A DNA stretch of 64,000 nucleotides from Chryseosolibacter sp964438975 (lineage in GTDB: Bacteria > Bacteroidota > Bacteroidia > Cytophagales > Cyclobacteriaceae), in assembly GCA_964438975.1 (NCBI GenBank), contig CAYTMU010000001.1:1-64000 (forward strand), read 5' to 3'. The translations under genes and the position numbers were made by a program. Each line of letters starts with the position of its first letter. Positions within the stretch are counted from its first letter, which is position 1. Under the pieces are notes generated by a model. That model searched no databases. It was not told where the DNA came from and worked only from the letters and a program-made list of their open reading frames with translations. This document shows positions 1 to 8,644 of the stretch, piece after piece.

Positions 1-302
1 TCTGTCTGCATTCGAACATCGACCACGGTGCGATTCTCAATGGCCACCTCCTGCGTTTGAAGGCCAATGAATGAGAAAACGAGGACTTCACCCGACTGAC
101 CCGTCACCGTCAGCCGATAGTTGCCATCGACGTCTGTTACAGCGCCGTACTGACTTCCCCTAAGCACCACATTTACTCCGGGTAGCGGACTCCCGTCCTC
201 CACCGAAGTGACCCGTCCGGACACGGTCCGGTCTTGCGCCATCACGCCGGATGCACCGGTGACGAATAGCACGGTCATGAGTAATAGTAGAATTCTCTTC
301 AT
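1..302 (-). CDS. SusC/RagA-type TonB-dependent receptor, N-terminal fragment
   Basis: This is the first 100 codons of a gene that runs off the left edge of the window. The ATG at 300-302 opens a classic signal peptide (a basic MKR start, a leucine-rich core, and a likely cleavage after GVMA). It is followed by a carboxypeptidase-D-like regulatory domain beginning QDRTVSGRVTSVEDG, with the usual PLPGVNVV and TDVDGNY signatures. That order is the standard front end of SusC/RagA outer-membrane receptors, which import oligosaccharides or peptides with a SusD partner. The plug and barrel lie outside the window, so the substrate cannot be inferred. It is transcribed on the same strand as the upstream PD40/OmpA gene but is separated from it by 237 bases. 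Confidence 0.8.
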   Translation of the reverse strand, partial: MKRILLLLMTVLFVTGASGVMAQDRTVSGRVTSVEDGSPLPGVNVVLRGSQYGAVTDVDGNYRLTVTGQSGEVLVFSFIGLQTQEVAIENRTVVDVRMQT

Positions 303-390
303 ACTTTTTTAGGTAGGTTAATGGATTATTGATAAGGCCAAAATAGGCATAAAATGGCCTTTCCCCCAAATAAAGGCATAAATATTCGCC

Positions 391-398
391 CAAACGTA
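391..398 (-). promoter_or_regulatory. Possible -7 box for the SusC-like gene
   Basis: On the minus strand this reads TACGTTTG, an exact match to the Bacteroidota -7 consensus TAnnTTTG. It lies about 90 bases upstream of the SusC-like start. I see no good -33 TTTG at the usual spacing, so it is only a candidate. The rest of 303-539 shows nothing else I can support. Confidence 0.3.
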
Positions 399-539
399 CC
401 CCGGTACGCGGGACAATCGCCGGTGTCGCAAACGAACCAGAACAGGCCTAAATCGTGACCGGGGCGATCTCAGCAACCGAAAAAAAACAAAAATCAGTCG
501 GGCTGACTGGATGTCACCTCTCGCCCTTGATGAGATAAA

Positions 540-2465
540 CTACGGGATGATCTTGAACTCGATCCTTCGATTCTCTTGTCGGCCGTCTTCGGAGTCGTTG
601 TCAGCCACGGGTTGTTGGGAGCCATACCCCTTTCGAATGAGTCGGGCAGGATCTATCCCATTGAAAGTAAGATAATTAGCCACAGAATTAGCCCGTCTCT
701 CCGACAATTGATCATTATATGCTGCAGATCCTGTGTTATCGGTGTGACCACTGATCTCTATCCTCACTCGTGGGTTTTCCTTGAGGAACCGCAGAATTTT
801 TCGGAGTTCGGTGACGGATTTTTCCTGCAAATCATCCTCGTCAACATCGAAAAAGATGTTCTCCAGAATGGCACTTCTTCCTTCGCGCGCCCGCTCAAGA
901 TCAATATCCAATACGATCGGCTCGTAGTCTTTCTGAGCCGAATAGTTGAAATTGAGGCTCTTGAACAGGTAATCCGGTTTATTGATGTATAAGGCATACT
1001 CCGCCCCTTCCGTTAGTACGATCAGGTAAGATCCTGTAACTGAGTCAGATGACACAAGTGACTCAATTTCCTCGGTCTTCAGGTTGATCAATTCAACAGT
1101 CGCAGCCAGCGGTGCCTGCGTATCCTTATCCCGAACAATACCTTTGACGTAATTGCTCCTGTAACGAATCCGCTGGTCCTCGGGGATCTCAATCTCAAAA
1201 ATGCGGCTCATGGTGTAGCCGGCATCGCGCACCTCTTCATGTGAATAGTAACCCTTCCTGCCATCCGAAGTGATAAACAGCGAAAACTGATCTTCGTGAT
1301 TGTTAATCGGGCTTCCGATATTCCTGGGATCTACCCAGTGACCGGAGGTATCCTTCTCGGAGAAGAAAATGTCATATCCCCCGAACCCCACGAGACCATT
1401 CGAGGCGAAATACAGCACGCGATTATTCACATGTATGAAGGGCGATATCTCATCGTAGGGTGTGTTGACAGGTTTACCCACGTTCCGGGCGCGCGTCCAT
1501 TGACCTCCTTCGTCAAGGTGACTGACCCAGATATCACGGCGACCGACTCCACCACGGCGGTCGGAAACAAAGTACAACGTCCGGCCGTCTGCTGACAGTG
1601 AGGGTTGAGATTCCCATTCCGCACTATTGACATTAGGGCCGAGATTCCTCGGCTGCGTCCACTGGTCCCCTATGCGAACACTTTCATACAGATCACAGCT
1701 TCCAAATCCCTTGCGGCCAATGCAGGATGTAAATATGAGCTTACGACCATCTGCGGAGATTGTACAGGTACCCTCGTTCAACTGACTATTAATATTAGGG
1801 GAAATAGACTGTGGCTCGCTCCATCGCCCCTGTGGAGTTTTCCGCGAAACCACGAGGTCTTCGTCGTCATTCCCCCCACCCCCGAGGCGCCGGGTGAAAA
1901 TGAGCTGTTGCTGATCTGCCGTCAGCACCGGAAAATACTGCATGACGAAGGCGTTGACTGTGTCACTAAGCGGGCGCAGCTTGTACTTTGAACGATTCTC
2001 TTTGTTCTCGCGCGCAAACCGGATGTTGTTCATCAACAACCTGGCGCGCTCAATTCTGGGGCGGCTTTGCACTTCAGCCTGAAGGAATTTTCCAAGGATA
2101 TCTTCCGCACGATCATAGTTGCCAACGCTGAAGTAGCTCTCGCCAAGGTCGTACCAGAATATTTTTTGCTTTCGGATATCGTCCGTCAGCGCCAAACCTC
2201 TCTCAAAATTGCTGACGGCTTGTGGAAAATCCTTGATGGTCATGTAAATGATTCCCAGTCTATAGTAGGCCTCTACGAAATTGCGGTCGCGCTTGATCGC
2301 TTCGTTTAGTAACCCGATCGCATGGGAGTTCTGTCCGCGAACGCGAAAATTGTCAGCCTCCGTGTACAGTTCAATCGCCTTCTTGTTCTTCGTCCCAAGA
2401 GGCAGTTGAGCCCAAATCACAGGACTGACCAGCGAAAGCAAGAGAACTAATACGATCCGAACCAT
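540..2465 (-). CDS. TPR / PD40 beta-propeller / OmpA-family envelope protein (PorE-like architecture)
   Basis: This 641-residue protein is probably periplasmic and bound to the outer membrane or peptidoglycan. A signal peptide (first ~20 residues, ending in WAQ) is followed by TPR-like helices to about residue 150. PD40/WD40-like blades come next at about 180-420, with repeated SADGRxLxFxSDR-type strands. A carboxypeptidase-regulatory-like domain follows (from VKGIVRDKDTQAP), then a C-terminal OmpA domain with the peptidoglycan-binding pattern SGHTDNTG and LSERRANSV. This order matches PorE of the type IX secretion system, but the architecture is also shared by many paralogues, so I do not assign PorE. 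The ATG at 2465 is preferred over an in-frame GTG one codon earlier. It lies 8 bases after the pabC-like stop, so it is probably co-transcribed with the folate genes. Confidence 0.85.
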   Translation of the reverse strand: MVRIVLVLLLSLVSPVIWAQLPLGTKNKKAIELYTEADNFRVRGQNSHAIGLLNEAIKRDRNFVEAYYRLGIIYMTIKDFPQAVSNFERGLALTDDIRKQKIFWYDLGESYFSVGNYDRAEDILGKFLQAEVQSRPRIERARLLMNNIRFARENKENRSKYKLRPLSDTVNAFVMQYFPVLTADQQQLIFTRRLGGGGNDDEDLVVSRKTPQGRWSEPQSISPNINSQLNEGTCTISADGRKLIFTSCIGRKGFGSCDLYESVRIGDQWTQPRNLGPNVNSAEWESQPSLSADGRTLYFVSDRRGGVGRRDIWVSHLDEGGQWTRARNVGKPVNTPYDEISPFIHVNNRVLYFASNGLVGFGGYDIFFSEKDTSGHWVDPRNIGSPINNHEDQFSLFITSDGRKGYYSHEEVRDAGYTMSRIFEIEIPEDQRIRYRSNYVKGIVRDKDTQAPLAATVELINLKTEEIESLVSSDSVTGSYLIVLTEGAEYALYINKPDYLFKSLNFNYSAQKDYEPIVLDIDLERAREGRSAILENIFFDVDEDDLQEKSVTELRKILRFLKENPRVRIEISGHTDNTGSAAYNDQLSERRANSVANYLTFNGIDPARLIRKGYGSQQPVADNDSEDGRQENRRIEFKIIP

Positions 2466-2473
2466 CACGAAAG

Positions 2474-3070
2474 CTAAAAAACAATATCCGATACGTCAAT
2501 TTCAGGGCCTTCAAATTCCAGCATGGCATTGATAATCTTCATACTGTCGAATGAACGAATATCATCAACCAGTATTTCCCGTGGTTGGATTATTCCTCCG
2601 CGGATAAGCCGCGCGCGCGCGGTTCCCTCGAGCAGTGGACTCGCCGGCGTGTACCAGTTCACGCCTTGCCGAAAAGCTACATTCGAATAGGTACAGTCTG
2701 TCACGCGTCCATGTTGAATGATCAGCACGTCATCGCAATCACCTCGACTGGCAAACAGCTGGTCAAGAGCGCGTCTGTCGGCAAACTTAAAGTGATAGGA
2801 AATATCGCTGTCGTAGACTGTACGGACGCGTTTCACTGGACGCACCTGGTAAGGAGAAAAGGATACCTCGAAAGAGCTCGCGTCGTAGACAATCCGGTAT
2901 TTGTAGCATCCATTACCGGGGACCTCCGTATCCGCGAGCACGCGCATCAGGTCCATACCGTCGGAAGCGCCAAAGACCGCCAGCATTGAGCGTTTGACGC
3001 GCTCAACATGGTAGGAAAGGTGGCGGAACTCGCCATCCTGCCACTTGATCGACTCAATCAAAAGGGACAT
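2474..3070 (-). CDS. pabC: Aminotransferase class IV, probable 4-amino-4-deoxychorismate lyase
   Basis: This 198-residue fold-type IV PLP enzyme is predicted to cleave 4-amino-4-deoxychorismate to p-aminobenzoate and pyruvate for folate synthesis. The sequence shows the family pattern: an N-terminal EFRHLSYHVERVKRS block, a TDCTYSNVAF segment that matches the conserved E/TxxxxN turn, and a SPLLEGTARARLI block near the C-terminus. It is shorter than typical PabC (about 250-270 residues). An in-frame reading extends 33 codons further into pabB, but the ATG at 3070 gives the natural start MSLLIESIKWQ and a 17-base overlap with pabB. The functional call rests on its adjacency to pabB, because the family also includes branched-chain and D-amino-acid aminotransferases. 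Confidence 0.75.
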   Translation of the reverse strand: MSLLIESIKWQDGEFRHLSYHVERVKRSMLAVFGASDGMDLMRVLADTEVPGNGCYKYRIVYDASSFEVSFSPYQVRPVKRVRTVYDSDISYHFKFADRRALDQLFASRGDCDDVLIIQHGRVTDCTYSNVAFRQGVNWYTPASPLLEGTARARLIRGGIIQPREILVDDIRSFDSMKIINAMLEFEGPEIDVSDIVF

Positions 3071-4025
3071 AAACTTTATCAATTGCTTCCTGGTATTCGG
3101 TGCCGACATTGCTCTGCACCGTGACTCCGCCTCCACTTCTGTAGTAGAGTTTATCGCCACATCGCTCAAGAAAGCGGATCATCACTCCGCTATCCAGGGT
3201 CTCGCCGTCGAAAAGTCCCACGATTCCGGAGTAATAGCCGCGCGGCTCACCCTCTGCCGCGCGGATTATTTCCAGCGTCTTCGACTTTGGTGCGCCGCTG
3301 ACCGAGCCCGCGGGTAATAAGTTCACCAGTATCGTACCCAGTTTCCGTTCGTATCCCGGCGTCAGGGTGCCGCGGATCTCAGAACTCACCTGCAAGAGGT
3401 TCTTCTGCCGCGTCCGAATTTCTTCAACATAACGGAAACGAGTAACGCTTACGCTATTGGCGACCGAGCTGAGATCGTTTCTAATGAGATCTACGATCGT
3501 TACATGTTCAGCCGTTTCTTTCAAATCGCTGAGAATTGTTTGCTTTGCATGAGGCAGCGTGGCATCAATGGTTCCCTTCATCGGAAAAGACGAGATCACT
3601 CCGTTCTCAATCCGAATGAACGTCTCAGGGGAGAAGACCAGAAACTGGTCGTCGAACCACAATTTGTATCGCGCCTTTCCGGAAAAGAAAATATCCTTCA
3701 GTGAGTGTGAGGTCCTTATCTCCGATTTAATTGTCAGATTCGTCAGATAGGAATCACCGTAAACGAGTCGCGACCACACCGCATCAAATTTCTCCTGATA
3801 CTCAGGAAGTGATGGGGGGAACACAGAAAACTCAACTGTCGACAACGCAGGTCCGTTTGCTGACACGTTCGTTGCCCCGTCAATGTCATACATTATGCGT
3901 GCGGCGTCAATGTCTGCCAGAGGCAAGACGACAGGCTTTTGCATCTCAAAATCCACCAGGAAGAGAAAGGGAACGCGCCGCGTTCCGTAGTCGTTCAGTC
4001 TTTCGATAAATTCATCAACAACCAC
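3054..4025 (-). CDS. pabB: Aminodeoxychorismate synthase component I
   Basis: This 323-residue chorismate-binding enzyme is predicted to aminate chorismate to 4-amino-4-deoxychorismate, the first p-aminobenzoate step. The C-terminal two thirds carry the chorismate-binding signatures: PMKGTID, IVDLIRNDLS, LLPAGSVSGAPK, the GYYSG turn and MIRFLE...SGGGV. The lysine in PMKGT is the residue typical of PabB (anthranilate synthase has alanine there), which favours PabB over TrpE. The protein is shorter than E. coli PabB because the N-terminal region is reduced. The start is GTG at 4025, three bases after the queE stop. No glutamine amidotransferase (PabA) gene lies in the window. Confidence 0.9.
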   Translation of the reverse strand: MVVDEFIERLNDYGTRRVPFLFLVDFEMQKPVVLPLADIDAARIMYDIDGATNVSANGPALSTVEFSVFPPSLPEYQEKFDAVWSRLVYGDSYLTNLTIKSEIRTSHSLKDIFFSGKARYKLWFDDQFLVFSPETFIRIENGVISSFPMKGTIDATLPHAKQTILSDLKETAEHVTIVDLIRNDLSSVANSVSVTRFRYVEEIRTRQKNLLQVSSEIRGTLTPGYERKLGTILVNLLPAGSVSGAPKSKTLEIIRAAEGEPRGYYSGIVGLFDGETLDSGVMIRFLERCGDKLYYRSGGGVTVQSNVGTEYQEAIDKVYVPFD

Positions 4026-4028
4026 GGG

Positions 4029-4667
4029 TCACGGGATGTTCATGTATTTGTGAGTCTGAAGCGAGATCTTCCATCCGGGATTCGCCTTAACATATGCGAT
4101 GATCGCCGGAAGCACCTCCTTCTCGCGCGACCACTCGGGTTGCAGAAGGCAAACACACCTATCACCCACCTTGTTCGCGAATTGTTCGGCCCAGGCGAAG
4201 TCGCTGGAATGGTAGACGATGATTTTCAATTCATCAGCTAGTCCGAAAACAGAAGGGTGCGGGGGTTTGAACTTCTTCGGGGAGAAACATATCCAATCCC
4301 ATGTTCCGGTTAACGGATACACACCCGATGTTTCAAGATGCGTTCGCACTCCGGCGCTCCGCAGCGATTGCGTGAGCGCACTGAGATCATACATCAGCGG
4401 CTCCCCACCTGTTATGACCGCAATAGACGCACCGCTCTCTCTTACCTTCGCCGTGATGCTCTCAATTGGTACCATCGGGAAAGCGGAAGCATCCCAACTC
4501 TCTTTGACATCGCACCACACGCATCCCACGTCGCATCCACCCAAGCGAATGAAATATGCTGCGTGTCCCTGATAGGCACCCTCGCCCTGGATGGTGTAGA
4601 AGTCTTCCATCAGCGGCAGCACTGTCAACAACGTTTCAGGAACCCCCACCATTCGAGAAGATTGCAT
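4029..4667 (-). CDS. queE: 7-carboxy-7-deazaguanine synthase
   Basis: This 212-residue radical-SAM enzyme converts 6-carboxytetrahydropterin to 7-carboxy-7-deazaguanine on the way to queuosine. The N-terminal DFYTIQGEGAYQGHAAYFIRL block and the cysteine motif GGCDVGCVWCD (C-x3-C-x2-C for the 4Fe-4S cluster) are diagnostic. ITGGEPLMYD and THLETSG are the SAM and Mg/substrate segments. Its ATG abuts the folD stop with no spacer (TAA-ATG), so translational coupling is likely. No other queuosine genes are in the window. Its link with folD and pabB fits a shared pterin/folate theme, which is inference. Confidence 0.92.
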   Translation of the reverse strand: MQSSRMVGVPETLLTVLPLMEDFYTIQGEGAYQGHAAYFIRLGGCDVGCVWCDVKESWDASAFPMVPIESITAKVRESGASIAVITGGEPLMYDLSALTQSLRSAGVRTHLETSGVYPLTGTWDWICFSPKKFKPPHPSVFGLADELKIIVYHSSDFAWAEQFANKVGDRCVCLLQPEWSREKEVLPAIIAYVKANPGWKISLQTHKYMNIP

Positions 4668-5555
4668 TTACGGATTTCGGGCCTCTGTGGCCTTAAGAGT
4701 ATTGAGCAGTAGCGACGCGATAGTCATAGGACCAACACCTCCAGGCACCGGTGTGATAAAAGATGCCTTCCTGGATACGCTGGTGAAGTCCACGTCCCCG
4801 CGAATGGCCCATCCCTTCGGATACTCAGGACCTTCGACACGCGTCGTTCCGATGTCGATCACGACCGCGCCGTCTTTCACCATCTCTCCTGTTACGAGGC
4901 CCGGTTTGCCCACGGCTACGAGCAGGATGTCCGCCGAGCGTGTATACGCTGCCAGATCTTTTGTGTACTTGTGGCAAATTGTAACGGTCGCCCTTCCCTG
5001 CTCCGCGAGCATCATGCTAAGAGGTGCCCCGGCGATGCGGCTGGCACCAACGACCACCGCGTGCTTGCCTTCGGTAACGATGTCATAACGACGCAACAAT
5101 TCCATTACACCGAACGGCGTCGCGGGCATGAGCAACGGACTCCGCGATATGATACTTCCGAAGTTGTGATTCGTGAACCCGTCTACGTCCTTATCGGAGC
5201 GGATTTTCTCTGTTATACGTTCTACGGAAATATGATCCGGCAGGGGAAGTTGCACGATAAAACCATCCACATCATCATCATTGTTGACATGATCTATGTG
5301 GCTCATCAGTCTGTCTTCGCTGATCGTGTCGGCGAATCGCATCATCGTATAATGAAAGCCCACTGCCTTGCACGCCTTTACTTTGTTATCGACGTAGGTT
5401 TGACTTGCGCCGTCGTCGCCGACCAGGATAATCGCAAGGTGCGGAAGCTTCTTGCCCTGCTGCTTGCGCAAGGCCACACGTTGCGAGATCTCTTCTTTGA
5501 CGTCCGTAGAAACCTTGCGTCCGTCAATGAGTGTGTATGTCGTTGTTGCTGTCAT
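4668..5555 (-). CDS. folD: Bifunctional methylenetetrahydrofolate dehydrogenase/cyclohydrolase
   Basis: This 295-residue cytosolic enzyme interconverts 5,10-methylene-, 5,10-methenyl- and 10-formyl-tetrahydrofolate. The catalytic YVDNK block puts Tyr at 54 and Lys at 58. The VQLPLP stretch is at about 101-106, DKDVDGF follows, and ITPVPGGVGPMT is the C-terminal folate signature. The cofactor loop reads GASRIAG (170-176). The family often has GRS here, but GAS also occurs in E. coli FolD, so I do not treat it as abnormal. The length is normal for the family. The gene follows lepA after 42 bases and leads directly into queE. Confidence 0.95.
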   Translation of the reverse strand: MTATTTYTLIDGRKVSTDVKEEISQRVALRKQQGKKLPHLAIILVGDDGASQTYVDNKVKACKAVGFHYTMMRFADTISEDRLMSHIDHVNNDDDVDGFIVQLPLPDHISVERITEKIRSDKDVDGFTNHNFGSIISRSPLLMPATPFGVMELLRRYDIVTEGKHAVVVGASRIAGAPLSMMLAEQGRATVTICHKYTKDLAAYTRSADILLVAVGKPGLVTGEMVKDGAVVIDIGTTRVEGPEYPKGWAIRGDVDFTSVSRKASFITPVPGGVGPMTIASLLLNTLKATEARNP

Positions 5556-5597
5556 CTTGTTGCTATACCTCTGTAATTCCGAAGCGGATTGCCAGGC

Positions 5598-7382
5598 TCA
5601 ATCAATCTTGAGTACTGCCATAAACGCTTCCTGCGGTACCTCCACGGTTCCTATCTGGCGCATTCGCTTCTTACCTTTCTTCTGCTTCTCAAGCAGTTTT
5701 CTCTTTCGCGAAATATCACCTCCATAACACTTGGCAATCACGTTCTTCCGGATCGCGCTGATCGTCTCACGCGCGACGATCTTCTGGCCGATCGCAGCCT
5801 GGATCGCGACCTCGAACATGTGGCGGGGGATAAGTTCCTTCAGCTTCTCGCAGAGTTTCCGACCCCACTCATGCGCCTTTGCGCGGTGGACGATCGCGCT
5901 GAGAGCATCTACGCGTTCGCCATTCAGCATCACGTCGAGCTTGACCATATCCGACTCCTGATATCCGATCAGTTGATAGTCAAGCGATGCATAACCGCGC
6001 GAAATGGTCTTTAGCTTATCAAAGAAATCGAACACGATCTCGGCCAATGGCATTTCGAAAGTAAGTTCAATCCTGTCTGTCGTCAGATAATTCTGATTTT
6101 TGATCATTCCGCGTTTGTCCATGCACAAGCTGATGATCGAACCGATAAACTCAGCTTTGGTAATGATCTGTGCACGAATAAAAGGCTCCTCGATATGGCT
6201 CGTCTTGGTTGTCTCCGGCATTTCCGAAGGAGCATTGATATTCTGGATGCTGCCATCCGTCATGTGCGCCTTGAACTGCACAGAGGGCACCGTCGTGATT
6301 ACGGTCATCCCAAACTCGCGCTCCAGTCTCTCCTGGATGATCTCCATGTGCAACATCCCAAGGAAACCACAACGGAAACCGAATCCCAGGGCCGCCGAGG
6401 TCTCAGGTTCCCAAACGAGAGAAGCATCGTTGAGTTGAAGTTTCTCCATTGAAGCCCTGAGTTCTTCAAATTCAGAAGTCTCTACCGGGTAGATCCCGGC
6501 AAACACCATGGGTTTGACGTTTTCAAACCCTTTTATCGCCTCTCCAGGCTTTTCCGGATGCGTGATCGTATCCCCCACCTTGACCTCCCGGGCTACTTTG
6601 ATACCCGAGATAAGGTAGCCCACGTTGCCCGCCAGTATTTCCTGCTTGGGTTGCTTGTCGAGCTTCAATACACCAATCTCTTCCGCAAAGTACTCCCGAC
6701 CGGTGGCTACAAATTTGATTCGCTCACCCTTCCGGATCGTTCCATTGAATACGCGAAAATAGACCTCGATTCCCCGAAAGGAGTTAAAAACCGAGTCAAA
6801 TATCATCGCCTGCAGAGGTGCCTTAGGGTCGCCTTTAGGAGGGTTGATCCGGCTCACTACCGCTTTGAGTATCGCCTCAATCCCAATGCCCTCTTTGGCG
6901 CTGGCGTGAATGACATCTTCGGGTTTACAGCCAATGAGATTGACTATCTCCTCCGTTACCTCCTCGGGCATGGCATGCGGCAGATCTATCTTGTTCAGCA
7001 CAGGTATGATCTCGAGGTCGTGCTCCAGCGCCAGGTATAGGTTGGAGATCGTCTGAGCCTCAATGCCCTGACTGGCGTCAACAATGAGAAGCGCGCCCTC
7101 GCAGGCAGCGATCGAACGCGACACCTCATACGAAAAATCTACGTGTCCGGGTGTATCAATCAGGTTGAGCGTGTATTCCTGTCCATCCAGTTTGTAAGTC
7201 ATCTGGATCGCGTGCGCCTTTATGGTGATCCCCTTCTCGCGCTCGAGATCCATGCTGTCGAGTACCTGAGCCTGCATCTGACGCGACGTGAGCGTTCCGG
7301 TGAACTCGAGAAGTCTGTCAGCGAGCGTACTCTTCCCATGGTCAATATGGGCTATTATGCAAAAATTGCGGATGTTTTCCAT
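5598..7382 (-). CDS. lepA: Elongation factor 4 (back-translocase GTPase)
   Basis: This 594-residue translational GTPase acts on ribosomes. G-motifs are clear: AHIDHGKST (G1), DTPGHVDF (G3) and NKIDLP (G4). EF-Tu domain 2 and EF-G-like domains follow, and the LepA-specific C-terminal domain ends in YGGDISRKRKLLEKQKKGKKRM-type sequence (split here for length: YGGDISRKRK then LLEKQKKGKKRM). The open frame extends 10 codons upstream, but the ATG at 7382 gives the canonical MENIRNFCIIAHIDHGKS start. It appears to head the minus-strand unit lepA-folD-queE-pabB-pabC-PD40/OmpA and has a candidate promoter just upstream. Confidence 0.96.
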   Translation of the reverse strand: MENIRNFCIIAHIDHGKSTLADRLLEFTGTLTSRQMQAQVLDSMDLEREKGITIKAHAIQMTYKLDGQEYTLNLIDTPGHVDFSYEVSRSIAACEGALLIVDASQGIEAQTISNLYLALEHDLEIIPVLNKIDLPHAMPEEVTEEIVNLIGCKPEDVIHASAKEGIGIEAILKAVVSRINPPKGDPKAPLQAMIFDSVFNSFRGIEVYFRVFNGTIRKGERIKFVATGREYFAEEIGVLKLDKQPKQEILAGNVGYLISGIKVAREVKVGDTITHPEKPGEAIKGFENVKPMVFAGIYPVETSEFEELRASMEKLQLNDASLVWEPETSAALGFGFRCGFLGMLHMEIIQERLEREFGMTVITTVPSVQFKAHMTDGSIQNINAPSEMPETTKTSHIEEPFIRAQIITKAEFIGSIISLCMDKRGMIKNQNYLTTDRIELTFEMPLAEIVFDFFDKLKTISRGYASLDYQLIGYQESDMVKLDVMLNGERVDALSAIVHRAKAHEWGRKLCEKLKELIPRHMFEVAIQAAIGQKIVARETISAIRKNVIAKCYGGDISRKRKLLEKQKKGKKRMRQIGTVEVPQEAFMAVLKID

Positions 7383-7409
7383 TCCCGTCCTGTTCCTCAA
7401 AGTGGATTG

Positions 7410-7440
7410 CAAAAGTAGGAAATAAGGGGAATACGGGAAA
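7410..7440 (-). promoter_or_regulatory. Candidate promoter for the lepA unit
   Basis: Read on the minus strand, 7417-7410 is TACTTTTG, an exact match to the Bacteroidota -7 consensus TAnnTTTG. TTTC, one base away from the -33 TTTG, sits 19 bases upstream at 7440-7437. The predicted transcript would start about 20 bases before the lepA ATG. Confidence 0.5.
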
Positions 7441-7467
7441 TAGGGATCGGGGTCTAGGGGGTAAAGG

Positions 7468-7590
7468 GCTTTGCCCGCCGTAGCTTTAGCGAAGTGCGGG
7501 CTAGGGGGCTAAAGGGCTAAGGCTTTGTCCGCCGTAGCTTCAGCGTAGGCTAAAGGGCTTTGCCCGCCGTAGCTTTAGCGAAGGCGGGGG
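7468..7590. repeat. Three copies of a CCGCC...GGCGG palindromic repeat
   Basis: Copies lie at about 7468-7500, 7522-7550 and 7557-7590. Each begins GCTTTGCCCGCCGTAGCTT or a one-base variant and continues TTAGCGAAGGCGGG, so CCGCC pairs with GGCGG around an AGCTTTAGC core. Copy 1 has GTGCGGG and copy 2 GTAGGC in place of the right arm, so only copy 3 is a full hairpin. The third copy overlaps the 3' end of the TerB-like gene and supplies its last codons and stop. This is a REP-like element cluster. No transposase is nearby. Confidence 0.8.
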
Positions 7591-7982
7591 GAGAGGTAGT
7601 TCTGGGTAACTTTTTTCAAGGTGGCGAGTTCGCTTTCTTCCATCTTTCCCGACTTTACATGTGCGAGGAGTTCGAACAGGGCTTGCCGGTTATAACCAAG
7701 GCGGGCCGCTGCCTGTGCGCAGAATGCGATCTCTTCCCGATACATCCGCTCATCGAGTTTCATCAGCTGCACCAGCGTTACCAGTAACTCAAACTTCTCG
7801 TCCTCCGACAAATTAGAGGGCACGAACACTTCATGATGCTGTGTAAACAGCGGGTACAGTTCGTCGGGGTAAATGCCGTTGGCCCGGCCGATGTTGACGA
7901 GGTAATTTTTTTCATTGTCGCCAACCTGTCCATCGACCTTCGCGAGATTGATCAGCAACTTCATTCGTGACAAAGGATCCAT
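7575..7982 (-). CDS. TerB-like protein
   Basis: This 135-residue, mostly helical protein resembles the TerB/DjlA-N helical domain. The block MKLLINLAKVDGQVGDNEK, with acidic residues after the first helix, is the family signature, and a second LVTLVQLMKLDERMYREE helix repeats the pattern. A role in tellurite resistance should not be inferred, because stand-alone TerB-like proteins in Bacteroidota have unknown function and no other ter genes are here. I chose the ATG at 7982; the frame continues 17 codons upstream without similarity. The final codons (PRLR and stop) lie inside a palindromic repeat, so the native C-terminus may have been changed by the repeat. Confidence 0.65.
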   Translation of the reverse strand: MDPLSRMKLLINLAKVDGQVGDNEKNYLVNIGRANGIYPDELYPLFTQHHEVFVPSNLSEDEKFELLVTLVQLMKLDERMYREEIAFCAQAAARLGYNRQALFELLAHVKSGKMEESELATLKKVTQNYLSPRLR

Positions 7983-8046
7983 AAAGGCATTCCGTTTTCT
8001 TACCAACCTAGCAACTAAATAACAAATAACCAATAAATTTACTTGT

Positions 8047-8640
8047 ATGAATTTTCTTGCGCACGCTTATCTATCCGGAGGGCAGAAAAAAATTCTGGTC
8101 GGAAACATGACGGGCGACTTCATAAAGGGAAAGGCAGCCCTGAGTAAATACGATCCGCATATCGTTCGAGGAGTGGAGTTGCACCGCGCGATCGACGCTT
8201 TCACAGACGAACATCCGGTGGTCCGCACAAGCAAAACACGGCTCCGGGCCGGATACAGGCACTACGCGGGCGTGATCGTTGACGTCTTTTACGATCATTA
8301 TCTCGCGGCTGACTGGTCGTCTTACCATGATCAGCCATTACCCGCGTTCTCCGCGAATACATACGCGGTATTGACTGAGTTCTCTCCTACTCTTCCTCAT
8401 GATTTCCAACGGATGTTGCCGTACATGGTCCGCGGTAACTGGTTGGTGAACTACCGCACTATCGACGGGATTCACCAGGCGTTGTCGGGTATGGCGAGTC
8501 GGACGCAGTACAACTCCCGAATGGAGCACGCTTCAAAAGATCTGGAGGAGCACTACGATTTGTTCCGTCAGGAGTTCCAGGAATTCTTCCCGGAATTAAT
8601 AATTTATTGCGAAAGGTGGCTGGCCGGCAGCGCAGCATAA
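8047..8640 (+). CDS. acpH: Acyl carrier protein phosphodiesterase family protein
   Basis: This 197-residue protein of the AcpH/DUF479 family is an HD-like metal-dependent hydrolase. E. coli AcpH removes the 4'-phosphopantetheine arm from acyl carrier protein. Family hallmarks are all present: the NFLAHAYLS start, GNMTGDFIKG, GVELHRAIDAFTDEHP, the arginine/tyrosine pair of RLRAGYRHYAG, and VDVFYDHYL. The length is the family norm. It is a single plus-strand gene divergent from the TerB-like gene (64 bases between starts) and convergent with the next gene (4 bases). Whether ACP is the true substrate in this phylum is not established. Confidence 0.8.
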   Translation: MNFLAHAYLSGGQKKILVGNMTGDFIKGKAALSKYDPHIVRGVELHRAIDAFTDEHPVVRTSKTRLRAGYRHYAGVIVDVFYDHYLAADWSSYHDQPLPAFSANTYAVLTEFSPTLPHDFQRMLPYMVRGNWLVNYRTIDGIHQALSGMASRTQYNSRMEHASKDLEEHYDLFRQEFQEFFPELIIYCERWLAGSAA

Positions 8641-8644
8641 CGGG

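Noticed and set aside
160..393. 77-codon minus-strand frame at the left edge
   Set aside because: It runs in another frame across the SusC-like start and its product looks random.
5027..5050. FolD cofactor loop GASRIAG as a missing arginine of the usual GRS
   Set aside because: E. coli FolD also has GAS at this place, so the difference is within normal family variation.
7575..7982. Tellurite resistance by the TerB-like gene
   Set aside because: A lone TerB-like domain without other ter genes gives no support for that role.
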